From: Coprinellus micaceus
Lineage: Eukaryota > Basidiomycota > Agaricomycetes > Agaricales > Psathyrellaceae
Direction of reading: 5' to 3'
Assembly (NCBI GenBank): GCA_951394405.1
Contig: OX596335.1
Location: forward strand, 3,782,001 to 3,846,000
Length of the DNA stretch: 64,000 nt
Of the stretch, positions 39,929 to 51,532 are shown in pieces; position 1 is the stretch's first letter, and every line of letters begins with the position of its first letter. The notes beneath the pieces are model-generated. The model was not told where the DNA came from, did no database searches, and was given only the letters and a program-made list of their open reading frames with translations. The translations under genes and the position numbers were made by a program.

Positions 39929-40730
39929 ATGACGAGCAAACAGCCCGCGAAAGTCAAGCGCCCTGTCCTACCAGCGAAAGAAATCATCGAAATCGGTGTG
40001 TTTGGCTCGGGCGCGACCAATTCGATAACGTCCTAACCGTGTTGCCCGCAGACGAAAGCACTGCAGATCCCTTCCTCGTGTTGCAAGGGATGGCACAGAG
40101 GTTTGCTGTTGGTCCCGTTCGTATCAAGGTGGAGGAGGAGGAGGACGTGGAGATGGGGATGATTCCGGCGCAGGATGACAGTAGCAGTCGAGGCACGGAT
40201 GGGGATTCTCGCCAAGGTATATTTCCTCTGCATGCCATCGCCCACCTCTCTCATCCAATTCAGGGGAAGCTGAACATGCAACTGCCATGTTCCAAATTCG
40301 TAGAGCAGACGGCGTGCAGCTCGTCGCCCCAATTGTCGCCGCAGAGAAGGCGAAAATGAAAGAGAGCTTCACCATCGAGGCCGGCGGGGCCCGCGATGGT
40401 GGTGCCAGTCCTCCTCCTCAATCGGACTCGGGCTCGGCAACACCTGACGCAAATCCCCTCACCACTGGGCCCTTCTGGGACCTCGGCAACCTCGAAGCTA
40501 TCTCCATCTCCACCCAGTTTCTTACCGATCACCTCAACGACCTGACTCATCTCCGAACGGAACTCACGATTTTGCACGAAAATCTTCTCCGCACCAGAAT
40601 CGTTGCGGCGAAAACGAAGCACTGTCTCTCTAGGGCGCTCTTCACCACTGAGACCGGGCAGGATATGCAAGAGGAAATTCGTAGATGGAACAATGAGGCG
40701 GATGCTCATCATGATAGAGGCACTGCGTAG
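39929..40730 (+). CDS. 232-aa protein, function unknown
   Basis: Exons 39929-39995, 40052-40216 and 40264-40730 give one open protein (MTSKQPAKVKRPVLPAKEII...). It has a central acidic segment (IKVEEEEDVEMGM) and a helical C-terminus (FLTDHLNDLTHLRTELTIL, LSRALFTTETGQDMQEEI). Splice borders are clean GT/AG. It shares a 180-bp upstream region with the large divergent gene, suggesting co-regulation. No domain recognised. Confidence 0.7.
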
Positions 40731-41327
40731 TCTTCCTACTCCCTCGTTGCTGTCGTACTCCCCATACCCTCCCATCCCCCGAGCCCGTACTTCCCCTCAA
40801 AGCTTTAGCGTACCCCTTGCTACTGTTTCCGCCCCCGGAATTATATATCTGTTGTCCGACCTGGTGTCCGCATATGCAAACACCCCTTGCCCGACCTGTT
40901 ATCCGTGCATATCCGCATCAACATTGTCCTGGCGATGTCTGTTTCGGGGACTCATTCCTTGCTCCTGCCCTTCTTGCTCCTCTCTTTTCAAAGGTTCGGG
41001 GGTTCTGGTTGGCGTTGCCCTGCCTTTGTGTGCCTTCATCCACGATCTAGGCCATGTACACGAGGTGCCAGCTCCAACACGTTCCCTTCGATGTGAAAGC
41101 TTACTCTCAAGCCGGCCGATTGGCGCCCCTCCGCCATTGAGGGCTGATAAATACTCTGCTCACCCTCATTGCGCTCTTCATTCATCCCTCCTCCCCCCTT
41201 CGTCGAGGCTCTCCGTGTGACCTCCATGCACGCCACCTGTTTCTGCCCCCATGAACATGGGAAGGTAGCGCCTTGTCTCACTCATCCTACGGTCCCACTA
41301 TAGACGACTAACCTGTTCTGTTCTCAG

Positions 41328-41720
41328 CTCCCCCCAGGTCCTCAAACGGAGTGGATAGATGCAGTTGTTCACAGCCATGCAAACACGTGGACCCTCTACC
41401 GCATACTCGACGAAGACATCCAACGTGCCTACTGGCCCCTCTTCGAACACCCTCATACATCTCAATCTCCGCCGGTGGAAGTTGCACCGGGTCTCCGCGC
41501 TGCAGAATCGGCGTGGGCCATCTCCTCCGCCATGCTCTCACAAACTAATGATTGTTTGTTTGATGCTGGAAGGCACGACTTATCTACGGCCCTGAACGAC
41601 AAGCTACTTGAAATCATGAGTGCTCGTGAGTGAATTGTCGTCTGATGAGTGCCCTCATCTCGCACTGTCCTGACTGACATCATAGACGTTCACGATGACC
41701 ATGTCTTTATTGCGCTTTGA
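41328..41720 (+). CDS. Small protein, 5' end unresolved, function unknown
   Basis: Exon 41328-41625 reads PPGPQTEWIDAVVHSHANTW, then YRILDEDIQRAYWPLFEHPH and further protein-like sequence. A 60-bp intron (41626-41685) leads to a final exon ending FIAL before TGA 41718-41720. A first exon with ATG 41226 and donor GTAGCG at 41265 is possible, but the reading phase does not fit cleanly. No family recognised. Confidence 0.55.
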
Positions 41721-42271
41721 ACACAATTGCGACCCCTTTACCATCATGCCCTCTTTCCAGCTCGTTTTCTCTCCCTCTACAATTGCACCATTACATCTTT
41801 GCGCCTCTTCGTTCCTCATCGCTAGATAGACTTGACCGCCGCACTTATGTCTACGCTCATGTACATATGCCTTGCTTTGCATTCATATTCGCACGTCAAT
41901 TCGTCCCCTTTTGCAAAACACGGCTGGAGGCGTCAAAGAATACCGCCCTACGGAAGGGCCAGGTTCCAACAGCAGGTGCCGGAGCTCTTTCATCCACCCA
42001 TCCCAGCCACAGGGATCTCATTGGTTGCCTGGGTATCCAGACGTTTATCGAGGGTCGCTGCGGCATGAGGCCTCTCCCTTGCTGTAGACCATATAGGGAT
42101 GCTTCTCGAGATGTAATCCAAAGAGCGGTCACCATGAGGCTCATCCATCAAACACGCTTCATTGGAGCGCTGAAAGGGTAAGATGACACTTTGAATTACC
42201 TCCCAGTTCCATCCTCTTATCCATTACACGCTGCTTTGGTGTATGCATTGCGCCTTCTAATTGGTCGCCAT

Positions 42272-42390
42272 CCGCCGGACATGTGCGACATCGGTTTGTT
42301 TGTCCGTTCCGATTCCCGCATCCGGTCATTACGGAGAACCTGAACGGACAATATCTCCGCAACACATGTTGTCCGTTCATTTTGTCCGTG
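42272..42390. promoter_or_regulatory. Cluster of CGGACA/TGTCCG motifs upstream of the 42.4-kb gene
   Basis: Within about 120 bp: CCGGACATG, TTTGTCCGTT, AACGGACAAT, TTGTCCGTTC and TTTGTCCGTG, in both orientations. Similar clusters precede several genes of the island (24.75-24.95, 25.56-25.62, 40.85 kb). Confidence 0.45.
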
Positions 42391-42435
42391 GATGCCATTT
42401 CCGCCGACAACAAACCCTTGCCCAGCCTTGATCGT

Positions 42436-43241
42436 ATGGGGGCTATGTCGGAGATGCATCATGTCACTCTGGCCCTACGACTTGGAGACTGTGCTTTTGG
42501 GGAGCATGCCTTCTTCCAATCACCATCAACCACACCGTGCTACGCGCCCCAACCGCTGCCCTTTGCCATGAACTTGATCACTACAACAGAAACTATCGCC
42601 TTTTCATTCTTCTTAGAGGGTCGAATCATTCACTTCCTCGAGTACTTGTACTTTAGACGAGGCGACCTCAAGTACGACCAGGTCTTCGTCGACATTTTTT
42701 TGAACTACGTGGTATGTCTTTCCACCCGAAATCACACTGCCTCGAGACCTCACCGACCACACGTTCGCTGCGAACCTTCCAGAAGAATGCCCTGATATTC
42801 GACGGCCTACGCATCTGCGTATCCAAAGTCGTCGACACGCGACAGGTTCACTTATCAATGATCACTGCAAAGGCTCACCACTACATGGACTCGAACGACG
42901 ATATGTGGTTCGCTCTGACGTCGGGAGTCTTCCTCCCCAAGAATTCAAGGCAGAAAGCTGTGTTCACGGGGAGGGGCATCCATGAGTGGTGGAAGGATGA
43001 TCCGTTCCCGACGCTGGATGAGTTGTTGTCCGAGTGGGAAGACTGTGGCGGGGTAAACGGGACGGATAAGGTGGACATGGCGGAGGAGGGCATCCTCTCG
43101 TTGACCGGCTTCTTGGTTGCTCTGGAGATGTACCTCGTTGGGGCTGCGAGAGATATTGAGGAATTGATATCCCCGGTAGAAGAAAACCTGACTAGTTTTG
43201 CGGGGCTTGTCGAGGATCTCCGCTGCATCGCACTGGCGTGA
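42436..43241 (+). CDS. 244-aa protein, function unknown
   Basis: Exons 42436-42711 and 42783-43241 join in phase 0 (MGAMSEMHHVTLAL...; later ATG choices 42445 and 42568 are possible). The sequence contains AFSFFLEGRIIHFLEYLYF, then ALIFDGLRICVSKVVDTRQ and ELLSEWEDCGG and ends with helical segments. Its upstream DNA has the CGGACA cluster. It converges with the oxygenase-like gene on the other strand, about 90 bp between stop codons. Family not recognised. Confidence 0.65.
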
Positions 43242-43334
43242 AGGCGGAGAACGAAGGGAATAGTTTAGCGGATAAATGTACATCGTTCCTTGGGAATCTA
43301 CGGGGACGCATGCATGCAGTATATAGATATTCAT

Positions 43335-44753
43335 TCAAAACCGTTCGGGTATGTGTTTGCGCTCATCCTCCACAACGGCCTGGAGTAAAGCTGAGACTTC
43401 ATAACCCCAGTGGTATGTCAACCACCGGTGACAAGGAGGGCCCTCGTCCACCCACTTCTCTTCTCCTGCCTTGCTGTACACGTATCGGCCAACCTCAGGC
43501 CGTATGAAGCTCGCAAGGCATATCCGGTCTCCTTCAACTCCCGCTGCCCCGTGCTCATATAGATACCCGGGAAGGAAAATCCCTGTGCCCGAGTCGTACG
43601 GAAAACGGGCTCCGAGCACTGGCACCTCGAAACGCCCATCCCGGTATCGACCGAATGTACTGAGGAAATCGAACATGAGGGGACCGCCGGACATGTCCCT
43701 ATGGAAGGGGCTTTCCCGGTTGCAGAGGAAGGCGATCCCATTGAAGGGAGACGACCAGTCGCGGAATGCAAGGTTGGTGCGGATGCCGTCGGACGTCTGG
43801 CAATGGTTGTTGTACACGCGCTCGTGTGCGTTGACTTGTCGGTTGAAAGCATCGGGATGGAGCAGAGAAAACACGGCACCAATGATTGCATTGGTTTCCT
43901 GGAGATCGGAAATGAGGGCTTGGCCACCCGTCCCATCGAATGCCCCAAATGTCGAAGAGGGGCCTGGCTTGCATTCCGGATTTCTCTGCACAATTTTAGA
44001 GTCTTAATTAGTTAGTGAATGGCTACGGAAGCGTGGAACCGTACAGAATGCCCTTGAGGAAACCAGCAGGGACTGATGTTGACAACACCAGGTCGAATTA
44101 GAGAGTCCAACGCGTCCTTGAAGAAGACTTTGTCGCCGCGCCAGTTCTGGCTACCGGCCAGCATAATCGGACGGTTGGCGTCAGACGCTTGTCGGAATAT
44201 TGACCACACGATCTCCTATCCGCGTTTTTGTGTTGTTTAACGTGATTCGAGAGATGGTTCAGGAGAGGCTCACCTTCCGTCGTTCAGTGAACACGTCGGG
44301 CAAGTAACAGAACGCGAGCTTCTCCGCGGTATCCAGTATCATTGTTGGTTCTTCCACTAGATGAGCCTGTCCCCCGGCGCCTTGTTGAAATGGCGGGGGA
44401 AAGTGTTGGAGGAGGAAGTCGCGTTGGGTCACGTTGTCCGGTTTGGATGCAAGCGAATCGTGCATGTCCTGCAGTGAATACTCCAGAGACACTGTTGGGA
44501 CGATTACTACACCTATTTGAGACAAAATAATGATTTACTGACCAATATTTCGATGTGCTGCACAAATTACCCCAACCGCGGTCTCTAGCTCGCTCGCTAC
44601 GCGGAGAGAGATGCCGGATGGTCGCCTCGTATACTCTTGGTTGCCGGTCCGCTCACGCATCAGGGTCAATGCGTAGTCGGAACAGAGAGTGAGCAGGCGC
44701 TGGGCGCCTGAGAGTTGTTCGTCTTGCGTGCGAGGTACTGCCTTGAGCGTCAT
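43335..44753 (-). CDS. TET/JBP-like 2OG-Fe(II) dioxygenase domain protein (gene 2)
   Basis: Four exons, 44753-44543, 44512-44274, 44215-44045 and 43985-43335, give 423 aa (an in-frame ATG at 44768 would add five). The C-terminal half carries the oxygenase features: DWSSPFNGIAFLCNRESPFHRDMSGGP (HxD), then GTGIFLPGYLYEHGAAG (distal His region) and GDRICLASFIRPEVGRY (Arg). It belongs to the broad fungal TET/JBP-like group, in a branch different from gene 1. Role in DNA modification is inferred. It is the last gene before the right inverted repeat, and the promoter side (44.77-45.05 kb) has no CGGACA cluster that I could see. Confidence 0.75.
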
Positions 44754-45011
44754 GGGCGTTCCAGGCAAGCACGGGGGGCGGGGTTTGATTGTTGAAAAGT
44801 TGTCTCCGGGTCACGCACCGCGTGGCACGTGCGTTCCGCTTAATTTCCGTTACGCCTTCTCCGCTGTCGCACGGAATGATAACGCGCCGGATTTGTGTTA
44901 CGCCGTTTCTTGGGCAACGCGCGGCGTTTCTGCGCTCGTGCCCAGGTCCGCCGGTTTTGGTACGCCGTCGTTGGGCCCAAACTGGGTCGATGACGTGGTA
45001 ATCCACGTCCT

Positions 45012-45100
45012 CCCAGCTCGGCCATCAATGCTGTGCCCATACAGGTCCCGGGCTGGGCCAGGTTCACCCATCAACTAAGGTTTGATGCTGGCCCAGGTGG
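45012..45100 (-). repeat. Right copy of the imperfect inverted repeat
   Basis: Partner of 23856-23944 in inverse orientation. It overlaps the last codons and stop (45077-45075) of the neighbouring gene, so that gene's C-terminus (TTWASIKP) is encoded by the repeat. No matching target-site duplication was found outside the two copies. Confidence 0.55.
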
Positions 45101-46457
45101 TCCTTTCCCCTGGTGCCACTCCTGCTGAATGGGCTGACCTGTCGAACTCGAAGGCAAACTGGATGACGTTGGCCCAATACGCGAGTTCTGCGACTGCTTG
45201 AGACTTTTCTGCGGCCTGAACACGATTCACCACGGCCCTAAACTTGAACTGTTGGTCCACATCACTGGGACTCGGGGTGTCGAGGGTAGAAGAGATGGAT
45301 TGTAGCACGGAGTGAACGTTGGATACCACAGTGGACTTTCGAACATCTTCCACCACGGAGTCCTGGGCGATGGTGATTAACCCCGCTAATAGGCGTTCAG
45401 CGGCCTCCTCTAAGGGATGTTCCTCGGCGGTTGCTTCCCCGTTCCGAACGATCGAATATTGGCCACGACTATCGACCCCTCTTCCATCGGCTGCATCCCC
45501 AAGCCTGGGTCGCTTTTCCGTTACGAGGGAGTGGGCGTCGACCTGCGGCCGTGGACGTTTGCTTCGGGCTCGAGTGATGGGACCCTCTGCTTGGCTCGCT
45601 TCCCCTGGTGCCACCTCGCATCGACCTGTGCCTTCTACGGGGGTCACTTGCTTTGCGTGGTGCGCTTTCTGCCCCTGCTCTTCTTCTCCCCGCCGATTTC
45701 CTGCCAGAAGTCGAACTTCCTCCGCCCCCTGACTTGGACCCCCTCTGCATTCCACACCGTCTCCCCGACTCCCACCCCCTCCCTCTCCCTCGGGTCGACC
45801 ACCTCGTTCATCACTGCCCAGCTCATCACCTTCGCCCCCTCCCTTCCCAGGCTCGTCCTCCAATTCCTCAGTTTCTCCCGCACCTCGCGTCGCGCCAAGA
45901 GCTTCAGGGCCTATTCCCCGTTGGCTGGGCTGTCCTCTGCTGTCGCTCGGGCTCTTCAAAGGACGGGCTCTGGCGCCCCTCGCATCGGACTTCTTGCTCT
46001 TCTTTCCGGACTGGCCCTTCCCACCCCGTGCCTTCTTTGCCGACGACCCGCTGTTCCCCGCATTGCCGTCCTGCGCCTTCTTTGCCGATGACCCGCCATT
46101 CCCCGCGTTGCCGTCCTGCGCCTTCTTTGCCGATGACCCGCCATTCCCCGCGTTGCCGTCCTGCGCCTTCTTTGCCGACGACCCTTGGGAGTCACAGGGT
46201 TCCAAGCCAGAGCCACCCTGGGTAGAACAGTCAGGTATAAGCTGCAGAAAGCAGGTGGATGGTGAAGAGAGGTCAATAGCTACCTGACTGAATAGGTGAG
46301 GCCCAAGTTTCTGAGCGATGGACTGGCATTCAGGAGCCTGGGGGGCGAGGCCCAATATTTTGAGACTTTGCCATAACCAGGCGAGCTCCGCTGGGGTGAG
46401 TCGTATCTCGATGGAATCACCATCAGTCGCCGTACTAGCAGCACTCCTGTCGGTCAT
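45075..46457 (-). CDS. 460-aa low-complexity protein with 15-aa tandem repeats, function unknown
   Basis: From MTDRSAASTATDGDS (46457; upstream ATG 46616 also in frame). Residues 20-40 read IRLTPAELAWLWQSLKILGL, a compact helical motif. Around residues 95-150 the unit GSSAKKAQDGNAGNG is repeated in tandem with little change (about 46190-46030), followed by a Lys-rich patch, a Gly/Glu/Arg-rich disordered middle, a nuclear-signal-like TRARSKRPRP, and a helical C-terminus. The final codons lie in the inverted repeat, so the native end may be lost. Confidence 0.6.
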   Translation of the reverse strand: MTDRSAASTATDGDSIEIRLTPAELAWLWQSLKILGLAPQAPECQSIAQKLGPHLFSQVAIDLSSPSTCFLQLIPDCSTQGGSGLEPCDSQGSSAKKAQDGNAGNGGSSAKKAQDGNAGNGGSSAKKAQDGNAGNSGSSAKKARGGKGQSGKKSKKSDARGARARPLKSPSDSRGQPSQRGIGPEALGATRGAGETEELEDEPGKGGGEGDELGSDERGGRPEGEGGGGSRGDGVECRGGPSQGAEEVRLLAGNRRGEEEQGQKAHHAKQVTPVEGTGRCEVAPGEASQAEGPITRARSKRPRPQVDAHSLVTEKRPRLGDAADGRGVDSRGQYSIVRNGEATAEEHPLEEAAERLLAGLITIAQDSVVEDVRKSTVVSNVHSVLQSISSTLDTPSPSDVDQQFKFRAVVNRVQAAEKSQAVAELAYWANVIQFAFEFDRSAHSAGVAPGERTTWASIKP

Positions 46458-49400
46458 TTCTCGAAGGAGAGTGCGCCGCTGCAAAGTCGGGAAGGCGGGG
46501 CCTCGAGGCGCGGTGTGGTGAGTGGGAATTGGCGCTGGTGCCGTAAAAAGAGAGAGCGGGGACAGCGTGAGACATTCGTTTGGCCTCGAACGGATTTCCC
46601 ACGGCGGCGCTGCCAATGTAGCCTACCCCTCTGTTGAGTCTCAACAAAGGAAACTAGGTTGCCGCGGCCCTGTCGTCTTAAAGAAACGTAAGCCTCTGAG
46701 TTCGCAGTATGGGTGAGCCAAGGCTGAAAGCAGATTCAAACTTGTCGATCGACTGTGCCGCTATTGGCAGAAGGGGATCGCCGTTTTTGGGCGGAAGGAC
46801 ATTGACTGGTTTTTGTTCCAAGCCTTGGGGACTACAAGGGCAAAACCGTAGTGAACGGTGAGCGCATGACGGAGGGCAGAGACCGCCAACGTGCATGGAA
46901 GCCAGACGGGTTCTACGTCTAGCATTCATGGGGCGATGAGCTTTCACGCCGTGCACCCAACGCCAGTGCCCGCCGCCGACCCCACTCAACTCCACCTCCC
47001 ATCGCCGATCCTCACCTTCGTCAACACCCACGACCTCGTCGTCGAACGACACCCTCAAGACACCTACACCCCTACGCACTTCCCCCTGCCGTCAACACCC
47101 ATCCCAACGAAACGCGAACCTACCTTCGCGTAGATCGACTCAACCCTGGAGTCGCCGAATGACCACGACGACGGCCAGAACGCCTCTTGGAAGGCATACC
47201 CGGGTGTAGGGACGATGCGAGCGGTGTGTCGAGGTGGCGAACGGGCTTTTGGAGGTGTAGGAGGGCGGCGAAGGGGTGCATTCGCCGAGCAAAGGCGGGG
47301 CAGGTGTCGACCCCCGAAGCATGTGCTCTACGACAAGAGCACGGCCCTACGAACGAACACAGTGAGTACAACACCCCGTAGACGCGTAGATCGACGGCTT
47401 ACCTTCGTCTAGACCCCCTTCCGAGCTCAACACCCCCGAACCCACTCCCAGCGTCGTCCTCCCCTGCCCTTCCTCGTTCCACCTCCTCTCCATCCCAACA
47501 ACCCCTCCTACGCCCGTCCAACTCCACCCTACGTCGCCTCCACCTTCGTCTACGACCCCACGACCTCGTTCCACCACCTACGAGCACATCTCCGACGCCC
47601 TCGACAACCTACGACCACCCCCAAAATGCGTCAGCATGCACCCCTAGGTCTGACGAAACGAACGCTTACCTTGACGTAGCGTTCTGTGCGTGAGGAGGGC
47701 GGCTCGGTGACGAGGAAGATGGCGAGTTTCGGGGGATAGGTCGAGGTCGAGGACGGTGACGGGTAGATGGGGACGGCGCCGACGATCTCGGGGAAAGGTC
47801 GAGGTCGACGACTACGACCACGACGGGCTCGGGGAAGGGGCGAGGTCGACGACAACGACAACGTCCTGAAGTCGACGGTCAGCACACCCAACGAAACGAG
47901 ACGGGACGAGATGAGGTGCTCACCTCGACGTACCGATGGGAACACGAAATTGACGGCGAGGATGAGCCTCGAAAACGCGGTGGATGGGTGGACGGATGGA
48001 TGGATGAGTGGATGAGTGGAAGGAGGGATGGATGGGATGGGATGGGGTAGATGGAGGGACGGAGGGATAAAGGGAGGGAGGGGCACTCGTACGTACGCAC
48101 GCCGTCGTGCAGTGTGCCGGCTCCCTCCTCGTGCTCGGGACCTAGAACAATAGGGTGAGTACACAACCCGACACCATGACGGCGTACGCACTTACTCACC
48201 CCCTCCGTCGTCGTCTCCAGACCCGCCTCGCGTACCCCACCTCGTCTTCACCCTGCTCTCGATCCCCACATCCCCTCGACACCTCGTCAACTCGGGCTCA
48301 ACCCTCCGCACACCCCGACAATCACCGCCTCTCTCCCTCTCACACACGCCGACGTCCTCTCTACAACGGCGACCCTACATACCCACAAACACGAACGAAC
48401 GGCATGCGTCCCCTCATGTGTGCTGTCGAGGGGATGGGATGGTCAGCACGGCGAGCTCGAGGGGTGGGAGGGTGAACGAGGATTTCCTGAGGTGGGATTA
48501 ACGCCACCGTTGAATGCGCTGGCCCCACTGGAAGGATGGAATTTCGCCGATGACGATGGTTCCGCAGTGCCAGGTGAGCCAAGAAGTAGGTTCAAAGAGG
48601 AAGCCAATCGCTGAGGAATGGCGATGCAGACGTGGTCACCCTGCGGTAGCTGGAGTAGGGAAGGTGTGGGTGATGCACAAAGGATATGGCATCTAGATGG
48701 CGGGGTCGTGAGTACTGAGAAGAAGGAAAGGAGAGTGGTGTCGACTTACAATGTCATTTTTAGAGTCGCAGGCATCTGCAGGCAGCGCAGCGTGGAACCT
48801 GCAGATGGAGAGGGCATCCTCACGATCGAGTTCTTGGTTAACCGTCCCTGTGGGAAGGCCTGTTGAGGCGGTTAGCGACTGGACTCACGCAATCACAAAT
48901 TAAGTCAACGCATACCACTGGGAGAACGTCTCCAAGAGCTAAAAGAGCGACCGAGATGGAGACTCGGAGTATGCTTTGGCCCGGGGCCGTGCAGTTTGTG
49001 AGAGGTGAGTGGATGACGAAACGAACGGCGTGTCGTTGGCATTGCTGAACATGGCGTACAACTAGTGACACTGAAGAGGCTCGAGCGAAGCGACGAAGCG
49101 CTGGCGCCAACAACTTTAAACACGTCGGTAAATGCTTGGGGCTCCCCAATCTTTGTGTGTCATCCGAGGGCGATGAAGGTGGCGGAGAGTGGCGGAGATG
49201 GTAGGAATATGCGCTACGAGCCTGAGGACATGGAGGAGGTTCCGGAGGCACAACCACCGCCTGGCGGCGGTTCAGTGGGCGGGGAGAGTGAAGACCGGGT
49301 GGGAATTTACCATTGCAGCTCGATCCGAGAACGGGGGAATTGGGGAAAGCTCCTACTGTCATTGGTGCCTGAGGATATTGTCAAACGAAGGTAGGTTAAG

Positions 49401-50829
49401 GCGATGCGCTGACTGATCCTCAATGGGAAATCTGTCTGCATGGTGAATCCTAGTCCACGGATTAGTGGGGAGGGATAGAACCTGAGGGAGCAAGAATCGG
49501 TATCAGGGACAAGCAAAGTTCAAGGGAAATATTTGAAAAGCGAATGGGGCGCAACGGCGAGGGGAGGGTTCGAACACCCTCCACGGGACTGATCCCACAT
49601 TACCATAGGGCTTCACGCCCCATAGCTTAGGCTGAAGACGGGTGTGAGAGCGCCGGCCGTGAGGTAGAGCGGCGACAAGAAAGGATCGGAAAGAACACCG
49701 GGAAAGCGCAGGGAAATTTCGATAGATATGCGTTAAAATGAAAAAGAAAGGCAGTACATACAAGTCTCGTCCGTACACCATTCAAAACGCCCTCGGCTCT
49801 CCCTTCACATAGCACCTCCTGGCTATTCTACAACATCGTGATCTTCTGCAAGAATGAGGCTGTGAACAAGCGGCCTTGGTCCCCACTGCGACGCCTGCCA
49901 TTAGAAGTTTCTTGAGATTGAGTGAAGTAGACAATCCAGAGGTAGGATGTCGCCCGGGCCAGAACGTGGACAGGTGGCCTCCAGAAGCAGGACGAGCGCT
50001 AAGGCGATGGGGAGGGTTTGTGCATTGATAGTAGTCTTCCACGTGAAATTTTGAATGAGTGACAGACGCATTGGGCTTCGGGTTTGAGACTTAGTATACA
50101 CTTGACATCGTTTTCCTGCTCGAAGGAGGACCGGGATCGTGATGAGGGAGCAATTGTGATGAGGGGAGGAACCAACTTGAGTATTACCCCCGAACGGAAC
50201 CAAATCCAAATTGGGTCTCCGAAGCCATCCCTCCATGCACTCACGCTTGGCGCTTTGTTGGGAGTGGCATTTCACTCTGTGATATGCCCACGAATGGATA
50301 TCCATGACGCTGCGGCGCACACCTCTGAATATTCGAATTGGGGCCCTGCCCTGCAACCGAGCACCAGGTCGTTCTTAGTTCTGAGTATGGATCTCTGTGC
50401 GCCCGGAAAGCAACCGAACTTCGAGATGTATGACTCCCTGTATGCTACATTCGTGTAATGGAAGTGTCCAGAGCCCGCGCTTTCTGCTGCAGGCTGCCTT
50501 TGGCAACTGCGAGAAGATCGTATCTTCCGCCCATAATCCTGGCCTACAGCGTGAGCCGCCCTCAGCGTGAGGAAGTTACACGTAAGCCAGTGGTGCGTAT
50601 TTGGATAACTCAGAGATGAGGAAAGAGTCTGTTGCATGCCCACCCCTTGTCTCTTGTAACACTAGATTAATAGCCTGCTGCCTGCCCCGGGCTCCCCCAG
50701 CCACTCGAATCAAGTATCCCAGCCCAGATGCCAAAATCCCCGAGATTCATGCCGCCTCCGCGAGTCAGTTACTGCCAGGTTGCGAGAGAAATTGACTGAA
50801 GCCAGTGGATATTTGACTAGGTTATTTAC
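46458..50829. other. Gene-poor stretch, no gene assigned
   Basis: Frames exist on both strands (for example minus 46678-47079 with VSFDDEVVGVDEGEDRRWEV, minus 47631-48191 containing LAIFLVTEPPSSRTERYVK before a GTAAGC donor, minus 49901-50356) and may be exon fragments, but I could not join them into a gene or recognise a family. The 47.9-48.1 kb part is a GGATGGAT-rich simple repeat. Confidence 0.4.
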
Positions 50830-51532
50830 ATGTCGAGTCGACCCGTAGACGCTTGCAGATACCCCTCAAGCTCTGAACAAAGGAGGTCCACGTCCCCCGA
50901 CCCTACCAGCAGGATGGACATAGAGGATGATACTCAGCACCAGCAATCGCGCACCGCAACGACGGAAGATCGCACTCACCACCGAACTCAGCCGCTGGCA
51001 TCACCCAGCGCTGTGCAAGATCAATCGTCCGTGAATGTGAGCCTCATATTTACCTCCCCAATCATCCTCTCTCACACTCCGATCACAGCATTTCTCGGAT
51101 TCCGACATCGAACAAATTCACCTCACCCTTCGGCGCTTCGAGGTTGGGGCAGACATTGGGCAAATGGAGACCGAGCTTGGCGTGAAGGTCGCGGAATGTG
51201 TCAATCTGATGGCAAGGATTAAAAAACTGCGCCAGGAGGACGAGCACCTTCGGTCCAGCCTTGATAGGATCTTTAGGGGGCCTTCCCGAGCAGGGCTGCC
51301 ATACCGCTCTCCGACGGCGGAGTACAAGATCTCCGAATACATGCTTGGAGTTGCGACCCCTGCAACAGCTTGCCGTGCCACATACCGGGTGCGGCCTGTC
51401 GCAGCTTCCCTGCGCCCATACCAGCGGATCGGGCATCTCTTTTACTATGCCCCTACGCTCACTGGCACCCTTTTTCATACAGTCTTACAAGCAATGCGTG
51501 CCACCGCAGGACTGCATGCTACCCCTTTCTAG
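50830..51532 (+). CDS. 216-aa coiled-coil protein, function unknown
   Basis: Exons 50830-51036 and 51089-51532 (donor GTGAGC, acceptor ATCACAG, phase 0). The N-terminal third is Ser/Thr/Gln-rich and disordered (PTSRMDIEDDTQHQQS). The middle is a coiled coil (ELGVKVAECVNLMARIKKLRQEDEHLRSSLD). The C-terminus is Tyr/Ala-rich without a motif I know. Isolated in a gene-poor region. Confidence 0.6.

Noticed and set aside
48000..48060. Possible CRISPR-like or designed repeat (GGATGGAT runs)
   Set aside because: Plain simple-sequence repeat in a eukaryotic genome, without spacers.
49536..49625. tRNA-like stretch on the minus strand with a TTCGAA loop, pairing ends GGGGCG/CGCCCC and an A-box-like segment
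   Set aside because: The T-arm hairpin lies about nine nt too far from the 3' acceptor strand and no proper anticodon arm can be drawn, so I do not call a tRNA.
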